A DNA stretch of 64,000 nt from Acinetobacter colistiniresistens (GTDB lineage Bacteria; Pseudomonadota; Gammaproteobacteria; Pseudomonadales; Moraxellaceae), in assembly GCF_024582815.1 (NCBI RefSeq), contig NZ_CP102099.1:248001-312000 (forward strand), in the 5' to 3' direction. A model generated the notes under the pieces. It had not been told where the DNA came from and ran no database searches. It was given only the letters and a program-made list of their open reading frames with translations. The position numbers were made by a program, and so were the translations under genes. Below are positions 46,120 through 54,973 of this stretch, piece after piece; position 1 is the stretch's first letter, and every line of letters begins with the position of its first letter.

Positions 46120-46558
46120 GTTGCCAGCCCTCTTCTCGGTTTAAAAAACCTTCTGGAGCTTTTTCACCTTTAAAAATATTAATAGCCACAGATTTATTCG
46201 GACTATCAATAATTTCATCACCGTTTTCTACATGGCTTCCAACCAATGCAACAGATTTGCCTTCTACTACACAAGCCCTGCCTGCACCTTAAACAATTTT
46301 AGAACTCGTTCCATCTTCATAAATTACATCATCACCAACCAAGGCAATAGCCAATCCACCAATTCGACCCTTTAATGCACTAGCTTTAACTAAACCACCA
46401 TTTCGAGTCTTCGCACCATTTACTGCAAGGTGATATAAAGTCTTAGGTCTGTGCTGAAAATACAGCTGTTCTGCTTTTATTGTCTGATCGATTTCCTCTT
46501 GAGACAATTGTTGTAATTGCTCTACAGGCAACTCATGTAAAAAATTTGGTCTTGCCAT
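46112..46558 (-). pseudogene. PAAR-like protein gene with an in-frame stop
   Basis: It begins MARPNFLHELPVEQLQQLSQ (AAGGAA before the ATG at 46558). The frame runs 148 codons to a stop at 46112, but codon 90 is TAA (46289-46291). The reading continues in the same frame with GAGRACVVEGKSVALVGSHV and VAINIFKGEKAPEGFLNREE, a PAAR-type repeat, so the stop is a nonsense mutation inside a former gene. Its end overlaps the start of the PAAR-GH19 gene (ATGGCTAA), as in an operon. Upstream domain LYFQHRPKTLYHLAVNGAKT is a PAAR-associated N-terminus. Confidence 0.7.
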
Positions 46559-46687
46559 TTCCTTATTCCCTCTAATCTTATTCTGAGGTTTAAGCATAAC
46601 AAATTTTCCAAACATGACAACAATATATGTCTACCAAAACTTTAAATATATTTAAGCTGTGCTAATTAAAAAATTTAATTCTAAATC

Positions 46688-46945
46688 CTAACCTTTCTGC
46701 ACAAGATAACGATATTCCGTATTGCTGTTTTCATCCAGACTTTCTTCTTTTAATACCAACTCATGCCCAAGATGCATACAAAACTTTGGAATATCCCATG
46801 ATGTAGACGGGTCTGTAGCCAATACCTCAACAATATCACCCGACTTGGCTTTGCGAATGGCTTGATGCAACATCATCACAGGTTCGGGGCAACGTAAACC
46901 TCGCGTATTGATTTGAACAGCAGGAAGTTTTGGTTGGTCAGACAT
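46688..46945 (-). CDS. tusA: TusA-family sulfur carrier protein
   Basis: The 85-residue protein has the TusA motif NTRGLRCPEPVMMLHQAIRK with the active-site cysteine in RCPEP. TusA accepts persulfide sulfur from IscS for tRNA thiolation and other uses. The ATG at 46945 is chosen; an extension of 4 residues is possible. It lies outside the AT-rich island boundary. Confidence 0.9.
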   Translation of the reverse strand: MSDQPKLPAVQINTRGLRCPEPVMMLHQAIRKAKSGDIVEVLATDPSTSWDIPKFCMHLGHELVLKEESLDENSNTEYRYLVQKG

Positions 46946-47120
46946 CATAAAACTCAAATATTCGAATTTTCACATTTTAGCATAATCCGCTCATATAAAA
47001 ATCATCTACTCTATTTTGGGAAACTGTACGTTTTTTACATAGTATTATTGGTGCATCTGCGCTTTATCTTCGGTATGATGAAAATCATCTAATTGATATA
47101 GAGAGTCTTTAGGAAAGATC

Positions 47121-47960
47121 ATGGTCGAGGAATCCAGTCCGTCGTGGGGTATGCGTGGCTTAAGAAAATGGTTAGGTACCGCACCAGAAACCCGTGATGA
47201 ATTACTCAAGTTAGTTCAAGACTCACGTCGCTTTTTAGAGCCAGATACTGTTGCTATGCTTGAGGGTGTTCTCGATCTGCCAGCAACCAAGATTCGAGAA
47301 GTCATGACACCGCGTACAGCAATCATCAGCTTGCAGGAAGACGATCAATTACTCGATATTCTGGATGTACTGATTGATTCTGCACATTCACGCTTCCCTG
47401 TATTTTCAGCAGATCAAAGCGATAATGTCGTGGGTATCTTATTAGCGAAAGATCTTTTGCCATTTTTAACCGAGCGTAATGTCAAAGTCGATATTCGTTC
47501 ATTGATGCGTCAGCCTGTTTTCGTGCCGGAAAGTGCACGTTCAGACCAAGTGCTACGCATGTTAAAAAATACCCAAACCCATATTGCGATTGTGATTGAT
47601 GAATATGGTTCAACCGCGGGTTTGGTCACGTTGGAAGATATTCTCGAAGAGATTGTGGGTGAAATTGAAGATGAGCACGATATTGCCGATGAAGAAGCAC
47701 TCTATATCGTACCAGACAATGACCCAACCACAGCCAATACCTGGATTGTGCAGGCACTTACACCAATCGAACACTTCAACACTATTTTAGATGCAGATTT
47801 TTCTGACGATGAAGTTGAAACTATGGGCGGCTTACTGCTGCAAGAGATTGGTTTAGTGAGCGATTTACAAGGTCAAACCATTGAGCTTGGAGATTGGCAA
47901 TTTACCATTATTGAAGCAGATGCACGCACCATTCATCTGATTCGAGCTGTCCGTCAATGA
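47121..47960 (+). CDS. corC: CorC/HlyC-family CBS-domain protein
   Basis: The 279-residue cytoplasmic protein has two CBS domains (VMTPRTAIISLQ at about 60-120 and ARSDQVLRMLKNTQTHIAIV at about 135-190, ending EYGSTAGLVTLEDILEEIVGEI) and a C-terminal CorC transporter-associated domain (ADFSDDEVETMGGLLLQ). It lacks the DUF21 membrane part, as E. coli CorC (YbeX). A role in Mg/Co efflux or ribosome/tRNA metabolism is reported for the family. It overlaps lnt by 4 bp; corC-lnt adjacency is conserved in gamma-proteobacteria. Confidence 0.93.
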   Translation: MVEESSPSWGMRGLRKWLGTAPETRDELLKLVQDSRRFLEPDTVAMLEGVLDLPATKIREVMTPRTAIISLQEDDQLLDILDVLIDSAHSRFPVFSADQSDNVVGILLAKDLLPFLTERNVKVDIRSLMRQPVFVPESARSDQVLRMLKNTQTHIAIVIDEYGSTAGLVTLEDILEEIVGEIEDEHDIADEEALYIVPDNDPTTANTWIVQALTPIEHFNTILDADFSDDEVETMGGLLLQEIGLVSDLQGQTIELGDWQFTIIEADARTIHLIRAVRQ

Positions 47961-49516
47961 GAACCTATTTTGAGAAGCTGTTAAATTCATCTCAGACACA
48001 AACGCAGCTTCCTTTTATTTTTCCACTATTGATTGCACTCATTTCGGGTGCAATCTTTAGTTTAGCTCTGGCCCCTTATTATTTTTGGTGGCTTGCGATT
48101 TTATCGCCTGCATTACTGTATGCAGTATTGCGTCAACGTAGTCCACGCCAAGCTTTTGCACTAGGTTGGGCTTACGGTTTTGGTCTATGGTTTGTCGGCG
48201 CATTTTGGCTCTATACCTCGATCCATACCTATGGTGACACCAATGCCTTTTTAAGTGTGTTGATGATTGTCATTATGGCCGCCGCTATGGGCTTATTTAC
48301 TGCCTTTCAAACGTGGTTGTATCGTCGCTTTTTCCCTGAAACACCACTGACCTTTGCCCCACTCTGGGTATTATTCGAATGGGCGAAAACCTGGGTCTTC
48401 ACTGGTTTCCCGTGGTTGTTTGCAGGTTATGCTTTCACCGAACGTTTACTCGATGGTTATGCACCCCTCTTTGGTGTCTATGCCGTTTCATTCGTCGTGA
48501 TCGTATTGGCCTGTGCTTTGGTCGAAATCCTCAATCGCCGCTGGTTTTGGGCCATTCCTTCGGCACTGCTGATTATAGGTGCTTGGGGAGCTGGATTTAT
48601 TCAATTTGTGCAACCTAAAGCAGCCAAGCCGCTGAGTGTGTCTTTGATTCAAGGCAATATTCCGCAAGACCTGAAATGGTTGACCGAATACCAGATTAAA
48701 ACCTTAGAAATCTACGCGACCCTCACCCGTGCTGAATGGGGCCGTGATCTGATTGTCTGGCCAGAATCATCGATTCCGATGTTCCAGAGTGATATTCCTG
48801 AGTTCCTGGATGGCATGGCGGCACAAGCCAAAAAAACCGATACTGCTTGGGTAACAGGTATTCCTTATTGGGATATGGCCAAATCACAGCAAGTCGGTGA
48901 ACCGCTGTATTACAACAGTATTATGGCCTCAGGGAGTGACTCTTATGGCTTATATAAGAAACAACGTTTAGTTCCTTTTGGTGAGTATATTCCATTGTCT
49001 GGTGCGCTGAAATGGGTACTGCCAGCTCTGCAAAATGATGTTAGCATGAGCGGGTTCTCACGTGGTGAATCCGATCAAAAACCTTTAATAGTAAAAGGCC
49101 ATGCTCTTGCAGCGGCGATTTGTTATGAAGTGGCTTATCCCAACCTGACCCGTCGTAATGCATCTCACAGTGACTTTTTAATTACTGTTTCCAATGATGC
49201 TTGGTTTACGGGAACTGCAGGCCCTTGGCAACATCTGCAAATGGTACAAATGCGTGCCAAAGAAAATGGGCGTTGGTTTATTCGCGCCACCAATACAGGT
49301 GTAACTGCGTTTATTGACCAGAATGGTCATATCGTAAAACACGCTCCTATCGATCAAGAAGCAGTTCTCCGTGGCGAGTTACCGGCCATGCAAGGGCAAA
49401 CATTGTATAATCGTTTAAGCGATTACCCAATCTTGCTTTTCTCTCTGCTGTTATTGATTGTTGGCTGGATCTATCGTCCACGTAAAGTCAATATTACTTT
49501 TAAATCACGTCGATAA
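47957..49516 (+). CDS. lnt: Apolipoprotein N-acyltransferase
   Basis: The 519-residue inner-membrane enzyme has about seven N-terminal helices (residues 18-200) and a periplasmic nitrilase domain with the Glu-Lys-Cys triad: E in LIVWPESSIPM, K in GLYKKQRLVPFGEY and C in AAAICYEVAYPN. A last C-terminal helix (LLFSLLLLIVGWIYR) follows. It adds the third acyl chain to lipoproteins. Confidence 0.95.
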   Translation: MRTYFEKLLNSSQTQTQLPFIFPLLIALISGAIFSLALAPYYFWWLAILSPALLYAVLRQRSPRQAFALGWAYGFGLWFVGAFWLYTSIHTYGDTNAFLSVLMIVIMAAAMGLFTAFQTWLYRRFFPETPLTFAPLWVLFEWAKTWVFTGFPWLFAGYAFTERLLDGYAPLFGVYAVSFVVIVLACALVEILNRRWFWAIPSALLIIGAWGAGFIQFVQPKAAKPLSVSLIQGNIPQDLKWLTEYQIKTLEIYATLTRAEWGRDLIVWPESSIPMFQSDIPEFLDGMAAQAKKTDTAWVTGIPYWDMAKSQQVGEPLYYNSIMASGSDSYGLYKKQRLVPFGEYIPLSGALKWVLPALQNDVSMSGFSRGESDQKPLIVKGHALAAAICYEVAYPNLTRRNASHSDFLITVSNDAWFTGTAGPWQHLQMVQMRAKENGRWFIRATNTGVTAFIDQNGHIVKHAPIDQEAVLRGELPAMQGQTLYNRLSDYPILLFSLLLLIVGWIYRPRKVNITFKSRR

Positions 49517-49517
49517 A

Positions 49518-49856
49518 TTACAGCAACTTTGTACCCAGAGGAACATCAAACTCTGGGACACAAAGTGCAACATCCCCTTCCGCATTATGAAAACCTGTGA
49601 CCAGACATTCTGACTGAATTGGCCCAATTTGTTTTTTTGGAAAATTTACTACGGCGACCACCAGCTTTCCGATTAAATCATCAGGCTGATACAACTTGGT
49701 AATTTGCGCACTGGATTTTCGAATCCCCAAGTCCTCACCAAAATCCACTTGTAGAATATAAGCAGGTTTTCGGGCTTGTTTAAAGACCTCCGCTTGAATG
49801 ATCCGTCCAACCCGTAGTTCAACTTTGCTAAAATCATTCCATTCGATCTGTTGCAT
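49518..49856 (-). CDS. tRNA-binding protein CsaA/YgjH-like
   Basis: The 112-residue EMAPII/OB-fold protein has FSKVELRVGRIIQAEVF, LQVDFGEDLGIRKSSAQI, VAVVNFPKKQIGPIQSECLVTGF and VPEFDVPLGTKLL, typical of CsaA-type export-related chaperones/tRNA-binding proteins. The ATG at 49856 is preferred to an upstream one that lies before the conserved part. It is convergent with lnt, with a 1-bp gap. Confidence 0.9.
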   Translation of the reverse strand: MQQIEWNDFSKVELRVGRIIQAEVFKQARKPAYILQVDFGEDLGIRKSSAQITKLYQPDDLIGKLVVAVVNFPKKQIGPIQSECLVTGFHNAEGDVALCVPEFDVPLGTKLL

Positions 49857-50017
49857 CTCTTTTATTCTCTTTTGGTTAAGTTCCGTTTGCAGCATAGGCG
49901 ATCTAGCATCTTTAATAAACAGGCTAAATTTTTATTTGAAGTTAGGACAATTTCTATACACAAGAGTGTGCCGAGCTCATTCCAATCGATTAAAGCGTGT
50001 CAAAAACAAGTCATAAA

Positions 50018-50046
50018 AAAACGTAGAACTTGGGTCTACGTTTTTA
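50018..50046. terminator. Terminator downstream of the small membrane protein gene
   Basis: AAAAACGTAGA and TCTACGTTTTT form a stem with a short loop and flanking A- and T-runs. Confidence 0.85.
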
Positions 50047-50061
50047 TTCAATATCTCTGGC

Positions 50062-50406
50062 TTAGAAATTCATCGATAATTGCACCGATATATAGGTCAC
50101 GAGACTCGATAAGAATAGCATCGGAATATATCTGTAGGCTTTAAATAAAAGCTGTTCATCGTTAGCAATCAGCTTATGATTGATCCAGACACTAGTTTTT
50201 AAAGCACTTAAAAAACACAACACAAACCATGCACTCAACAAGCTCATGGCAAAAAAGCCGATCATGATTTGACTGCTGCCTTCCGACGCTTGCCACACGC
50301 TTAAAGCACCTTCACTAAAAGGCAATAGGCTTAAGATGAGCAATACAGATTTAAGCATTGCCCAATGAAACTGATTCAGTTCATCTAACACAAAAAATGC
50401 TTTCAT
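50062..50406 (-). CDS. Small membrane protein of unknown function
   Basis: The 114 residues contain three hydrophobic stretches (about 17-32, 47-66 and 92-108), compatible with three transmembrane helices, and a soluble N-terminus. I do not recognise a family. The terminator just downstream supports a real gene. Confidence 0.65.
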   Translation of the reverse strand: MKAFFVLDELNQFHWAMLKSVLLILSLLPFSEGALSVWQASEGSSQIMIGFFAMSLLSAWFVLCFLSALKTSVWINHKLIANDEQLLFKAYRYIPMLFLSSLVTYISVQLSMNF

Positions 50407-50667
50407 CTGATCTCCACAACTTATTTCAAGGGTCTGAATTTATTATGCAAAGCTTTGACCAGAAGAAAAAGCCTATTTTTCTGCATCACTTCTTTTTCTT
50501 GTAACTATTAAATATGGAAATAATTCTTATTATAACTCTCAAATCTTTAATATTTTATTTATTCTTTATTTTACAATAAGTTGATTAAATATTTATAATT
50601 AAGAAATATTATCACTTCACTCTCGATTTATTTAACTCAACAGTGAAGTAATATTTTTATTCAAACA

Positions 50668-51186
50668 TTATGGTTGATAGTAAATATCGGCATCGTTACC
50701 TTCGCCACCTTCTTTACCATCTGCACCAAACGAATATAAATCATATGGACGACCTTCACGACCAGGAATGACGTACTGTAAATCATTGTCCCAACTGTCC
50801 TTTGGATAACCCCCTTTAACATACCCCCCTGGCAACCAATTTTTTGCAGAAGCAGGTTGATGGACCAACGCATCCAACCCGCCATCTTGCATTGATGGAT
50901 AACGACCATTGTCTAGCTTATACTGATCCAAAGCACCCGCAACACCTTTTAAGGTAATTTGCGTGGTATCGACTTTGGCTTTTTCACCACGGCCCATCAC
51001 ATTCGGAACAATCAGTGCAGCCAAAACACCTAAAATGACAATAACAACCATCACTTCAATAAGGGTAAATCCTGAGGCACGATTCATTCGAGCAACGCTC
51101 GAACGTGCCGCAAGAGAAGAAGCTATGCTTTGAGTGCAAGTATTCAAGCTATGTCCAACATTTTGTTTATCCATTGAATTATTCAT
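50668..51186 (-). CDS. gspG: Type II secretion major pseudopilin GspG
   Basis: The core has the type IV prepilin site G|FTLIEVMVVIVILGVLAALI and the GspG C-terminal segment GYVKGGYPKDSWDNDLQY plus a calcium-site tail (DLYSFGADGKEGGEGNDADI). The start is unclear: the ATG at 51087 (MNRASG|F) gives the normal short leader and 139 residues. The one at 51186 has GAGAGA upstream but would give a 39-residue leader, and the frame overlaps the gspF end. It is the main subunit of the T2SS pseudopilus. Confidence 0.92.
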   Translation of the reverse strand: MNNSMDKQNVGHSLNTCTQSIASSLAARSSVARMNRASGFTLIEVMVVIVILGVLAALIVPNVMGRGEKAKVDTTQITLKGVAGALDQYKLDNGRYPSMQDGGLDALVHQPASAKNWLPGGYVKGGYPKDSWDNDLQYVIPGREGRPYDLYSFGADGKEGGEGNDADIYYQP

Positions 51187-51209
51187 ATTCATCTCTCTCA
51201 TGTCACGCA

Positions 51210-52415
51210 TCAAATCATATTGTTCATATTAATAATTGGCAACATTACCGCAATCACAATCACCAATACAATTGCTGCCATAAAAATCAGCATCAAGGGT
51301 TCAAGTAAAGCCAGCAAAGTTGAAATAAAGGTGGTCACTTCACGGTCCTGCATGGTGGATGCGCGATCGAGCATGCGATCCAGCTCACCTGATGCTTCAC
51401 CACTTCGAATCATTTGTACCATCATTGGAGGGAAATAACCGCAACGCTCCAATTGTGTTGCCAAATTACCACCTTCTGTTACACGCTCCATTGCCACTTC
51501 GATGGCATCACGAATCACCCAGTTATTACTGACTTCCGCCCCAATCCGCAGAGCTTCAACCAAAGGCACGCCAGAACGAGTCAGAATCGATAAGGTACTG
51601 GCAAAACGTGCCGCATTTATACCACGCGAAAGTTTACCAAATAGTGGCAATCTGAGCGTTAATCGGTCAAATGCATAATGCCCTGCAGTGGTTCGGAGGA
51701 AACGGGTAAATAAAATGACGGCAACAAAGGCAAGAATAAGCATGCCAATCCAGGTATGCCGGATAAAGGCACTGGCTTTCATCAACGCAACCGTAATCCA
51801 GGGCAATGCTTCTTTGCTTTGCTCAAAGGTTTTGACGATTTCTGGTACCACATAGGTCATCAAACCCATCACAATTCCGAAAGACATCAGCATCAGGACA
51901 ATCGGATAGATCATCGCGCCTTGAACTTTCTTCTGCATGGCAAAGCGGTTTTCAGTATAGTCAGATAACTGATCCAGAATCAGATCCAGATGGCCTGAGC
52001 GCTCCCCTGCAGCGACTGTTGCAATATACAACTCAGGAAAACGGCCTGATTGCTGCATACTTTTTGCCAATGAATGTCCTTCTAAAACCTTGGAACGCAC
52101 GGCAATCAACAAGTTTTGAACATGTGATTTTTCACTTTGTTTACTGACCGCACGCAATGCTTCTTCGAGTGGAATCCCTGCCGCCACCAATACGGAAAGT
52201 TGACGGGTCATCAAGGCCAGATCATAGGCACTGAAGCTTTTTTTAAACCATGAACGCTGTTGTTGTTTGTCTTTTTGCTCAACAGCATCGACCGCAATCG
52301 GTGTCCATGCTTTGTCGCGTAACTGTTGGCGAATTTGGCGTGCGGAATCCCCTTCCAGCACACCTTTATGTTGCTTTCCAGAAGCATCAATAGCTGTAAA
52401 TTGATAAGCAGGCAT
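51210..52415 (-). CDS. gspF: Type II secretion inner-membrane protein GspF
   Basis: The 401-residue protein has the GspF/PilC layout: MPAYQFTAIDASGKQHKGVLE start, two repeated T2SSF helical domains (about 70-190 and 270-395, each with LxxRxGVPLxEAL-type motifs such as LVAAGIPLEEALRAV and LTRSGVPLVEALRIG) and three membrane helices. It is the platform of the T2SS. It is directly upstream of gspG and 197 bp from priA on the opposite strand. Confidence 0.95.
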   Translation of the reverse strand: MPAYQFTAIDASGKQHKGVLEGDSARQIRQQLRDKAWTPIAVDAVEQKDKQQQRSWFKKSFSAYDLALMTRQLSVLVAAGIPLEEALRAVSKQSEKSHVQNLLIAVRSKVLEGHSLAKSMQQSGRFPELYIATVAAGERSGHLDLILDQLSDYTENRFAMQKKVQGAMIYPIVLMLMSFGIVMGLMTYVVPEIVKTFEQSKEALPWITVALMKASAFIRHTWIGMLILAFVAVILFTRFLRTTAGHYAFDRLTLRLPLFGKLSRGINAARFASTLSILTRSGVPLVEALRIGAEVSNNWVIRDAIEVAMERVTEGGNLATQLERCGYFPPMMVQMIRSGEASGELDRMLDRASTMQDREVTTFISTLLALLEPLMLIFMAAIVLVIVIAVMLPIINMNNMI

Positions 52416-52612
52416 GGTTCTGTTCTAATTGTCCCAAAATAGTAGTCGTTAAGTTGCATCCGTGTATGGGATGAGGAACCTTGTTCCACAAGAAATTCAT
52501 CGACATATTGCACAGCACTTTAGCATAATTCTATGAGATGCAGTCATGCCTTATTTAAGTTGTTTGAAGCGACCATACAACTCAAAGGCTGCAAATATCA
52601 ACCAATACTTTA

Positions 52613-54853
52613 ATGAATGAAGCCGCTATGCCGATCCAGAATTCTAACGCAATCCTTTACCGTATCCGAGTTGCCATACCTGTCTACCTGTATGACACCT
52701 TTGACTATACGGTCAGTGCAGAGCAATATGCTCAAGCACAGGTGGGAGCACGCGTTGCCATTTCTTTTGGACGGCAAAACCTCGTGGGAATTATTACCGA
52801 AAAGGTTGATCCAAACCAAGCGTTTACAGGGCAGTTCAAACTTAAAGCCATTACCGAACTTCTCGATGAAGAAGCTATTTTAGACCAGCAAGTTTTAACT
52901 TTGTTGACATGGTCAGCCCAATATTATCAATTTCCGATTGGGGAGGTGATGCAAAGTGCCTTACCGACCTTATTGAGACAGGGCCGTGCCTTAGATATCC
53001 TGTTTCATTTATGGAAGATCACTCCTCATGATGATCCCAATACCTTATTAAAGCGTTCTCAAAAACAATATGATGCTTATCAGGTTTTAAAACTACATCC
53101 GCATGGCACCACTGAAAATGTACTCAATCTCAGTGGCGTCGAAAGCTCAACCCTAAAAGCCTTAGAAAAAAAGGGACTGGTTGAATGTTGTCTGGAACCG
53201 CATGATTTCACGCCGACCCCTGTGCAACTGGCACAAGTCCCCTTAACTGCGAACGAAGATCAGAAGAAAGCGATTCAACAGATCCTCAAAGCACAGCATC
53301 ATTATCAGGCCTTCTTACTGGATGGCTTGACGGGTAGTGGTAAAACCGAAGTTTATTTGCAAGTTATGTATGAGGTACTTAAACAAGGCAAACAGGTTCT
53401 GGTTCTGGTGCCTGAAATTGGCCTCACCCCGCAAACGGTCGCGCGTTTTAAATCACGTTTTCATTGTGATGTAGCCTTACTACATTCGGGCTTAAATGAT
53501 TCAAAACGTTTACAGGCATGGCAACATGCACAAACGGGCAAAGCCTCAATTATCATTGGCACTCGTTCTGCGATTTATACCCCACTGCCACATCTAGGCT
53601 TAATCATTCTGGATGAAGAGCATGATCTATCCTATAAGCAGCAAGAAGGTTTCCGTTACCATACCCGTGATGTGGCCTTATATCGTGGGCATTTGCAAAA
53701 CTGTCCCGTGATCCTTGGTTCTGCCACCCCCAGTATCGATAGTTATCATTTAGTGGAGTCAGGCAAGTTACAGGTACTCGAACTGAATCAGCGTGCTGGT
53801 GTCGCGGTACTGCCCAAGATATATGTGGTCGACTTAAAAATTGCCAAAAAGCAGCATGGTCTGAGCCAGACTTTAATTGAACAGATCAAGCACACTCTAG
53901 AACGTAAAGAACAGGTACTGATCTTTTTAAATCGACGTGGTTATGCCCCCATCCTGATGTGTGAAAGCTGTGGCTGGCAAGCCAATTGCCCGCATTGTGA
54001 TGCGCATTTTACCTTACATTCGCAGCCCTACCATTATTTGCATTGTCATCATTGCGGCACCATCAATCGTCTTCCCGACCATTGCCCTGCATGCCAGAAA
54101 CAAAGTCTAAAAACCATCGGTGCAGGAACAGCAAAACTTGAAGAACACTTACAAGAATTATTTCCTCACAATGACGTGATTCGTGTTGATCGTGACAGTA
54201 CCAGCCGAGTCGGCAGCTGGCAGAAGATTTATGATCGCATTCAGCAAAATAAGCCGAGCATTTTGTTGGGCACGCAAATGCTGGCCAAAGGTCACCATTT
54301 CCCACATGTGACGCTTGTTGCGATTCTGGATATAGATGCAGGCCTGCTCAGTGTCGACCCGCGTGCACCTGAACGGACTGCACAGCTGATTGTGCAGGTG
54401 GCAGGGCGCGCTGGACGTGGCGAGCATAAAGGCAGTGTCTATTTACAGAGTCTACGTCCTGATCATCCGATGTTGACCACCTTAATCGAGCATGACTACC
54501 GTACTGTGGCCAAACAAATGCTGACGGATCGTAAAATCGCCATGCTCCCCCCTTATCGCTATGCAGTTCTGGTTCGGGTCGAATCTAAAGATCGTGACTA
54601 TAGCCAGCAGTTCCTTGCTGATATAGCCCAACAGTTAAGGGAAATGACAGGCGATTTGGTTGATATCTGGGGGCCAATCCCTGCCCCGATGGAACGCAAA
54701 GCAGGACGTTATCGCGCGCATATGGTGATTTTGTCTGCTGATCGAGCAAAGCTGCACTTTTATTTACGGCAATGGTGGCAACAAGTGGTACATTTACCTC
54801 GTCAGCACCAACTGAGACTTTCGATTGATGTTGATCCCCAAGAGTTTAGCTAA
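52613..54853 (+). CDS. priA: Primosomal helicase PriA (N')
   Basis: The 746-residue enzyme restarts stalled replication forks. The N-terminal 3'-DNA-binding domain reaches to about residue 110. The helicase core has Walker A GLTGSGKTEVYLQ, DEEH (LDEEHDLSYKQ) and later motifs GTQMLAKGHHFPHV and QVAGRAGRG. Eight zinc-binding cysteines lie between CESCGWQANCPHC and CHHCGTINRLPDHCPAC. An alternative start is the ATG at 52628. Confidence 0.96.
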   Translation: MNEAAMPIQNSNAILYRIRVAIPVYLYDTFDYTVSAEQYAQAQVGARVAISFGRQNLVGIITEKVDPNQAFTGQFKLKAITELLDEEAILDQQVLTLLTWSAQYYQFPIGEVMQSALPTLLRQGRALDILFHLWKITPHDDPNTLLKRSQKQYDAYQVLKLHPHGTTENVLNLSGVESSTLKALEKKGLVECCLEPHDFTPTPVQLAQVPLTANEDQKKAIQQILKAQHHYQAFLLDGLTGSGKTEVYLQVMYEVLKQGKQVLVLVPEIGLTPQTVARFKSRFHCDVALLHSGLNDSKRLQAWQHAQTGKASIIIGTRSAIYTPLPHLGLIILDEEHDLSYKQQEGFRYHTRDVALYRGHLQNCPVILGSATPSIDSYHLVESGKLQVLELNQRAGVAVLPKIYVVDLKIAKKQHGLSQTLIEQIKHTLERKEQVLIFLNRRGYAPILMCESCGWQANCPHCDAHFTLHSQPYHYLHCHHCGTINRLPDHCPACQKQSLKTIGAGTAKLEEHLQELFPHNDVIRVDRDSTSRVGSWQKIYDRIQQNKPSILLGTQMLAKGHHFPHVTLVAILDIDAGLLSVDPRAPERTAQLIVQVAGRAGRGEHKGSVYLQSLRPDHPMLTTLIEHDYRTVAKQMLTDRKIAMLPPYRYAVLVRVESKDRDYSQQFLADIAQQLREMTGDLVDIWGPIPAPMERKAGRYRAHMVILSADRAKLHFYLRQWWQQVVHLPRQHQLRLSIDVDPQEFS

Positions 54854-54973
54854 AAACCAGCTTTGAGCTAACTCAAATAAGCGCAGGTTTCTGGATATCA
54901 TCTATTCAGATCATATTTTTAACCGCGACTCATTTGAGTTAGTCTAGACAGAATAGAAAAATTGAGGCATTCA

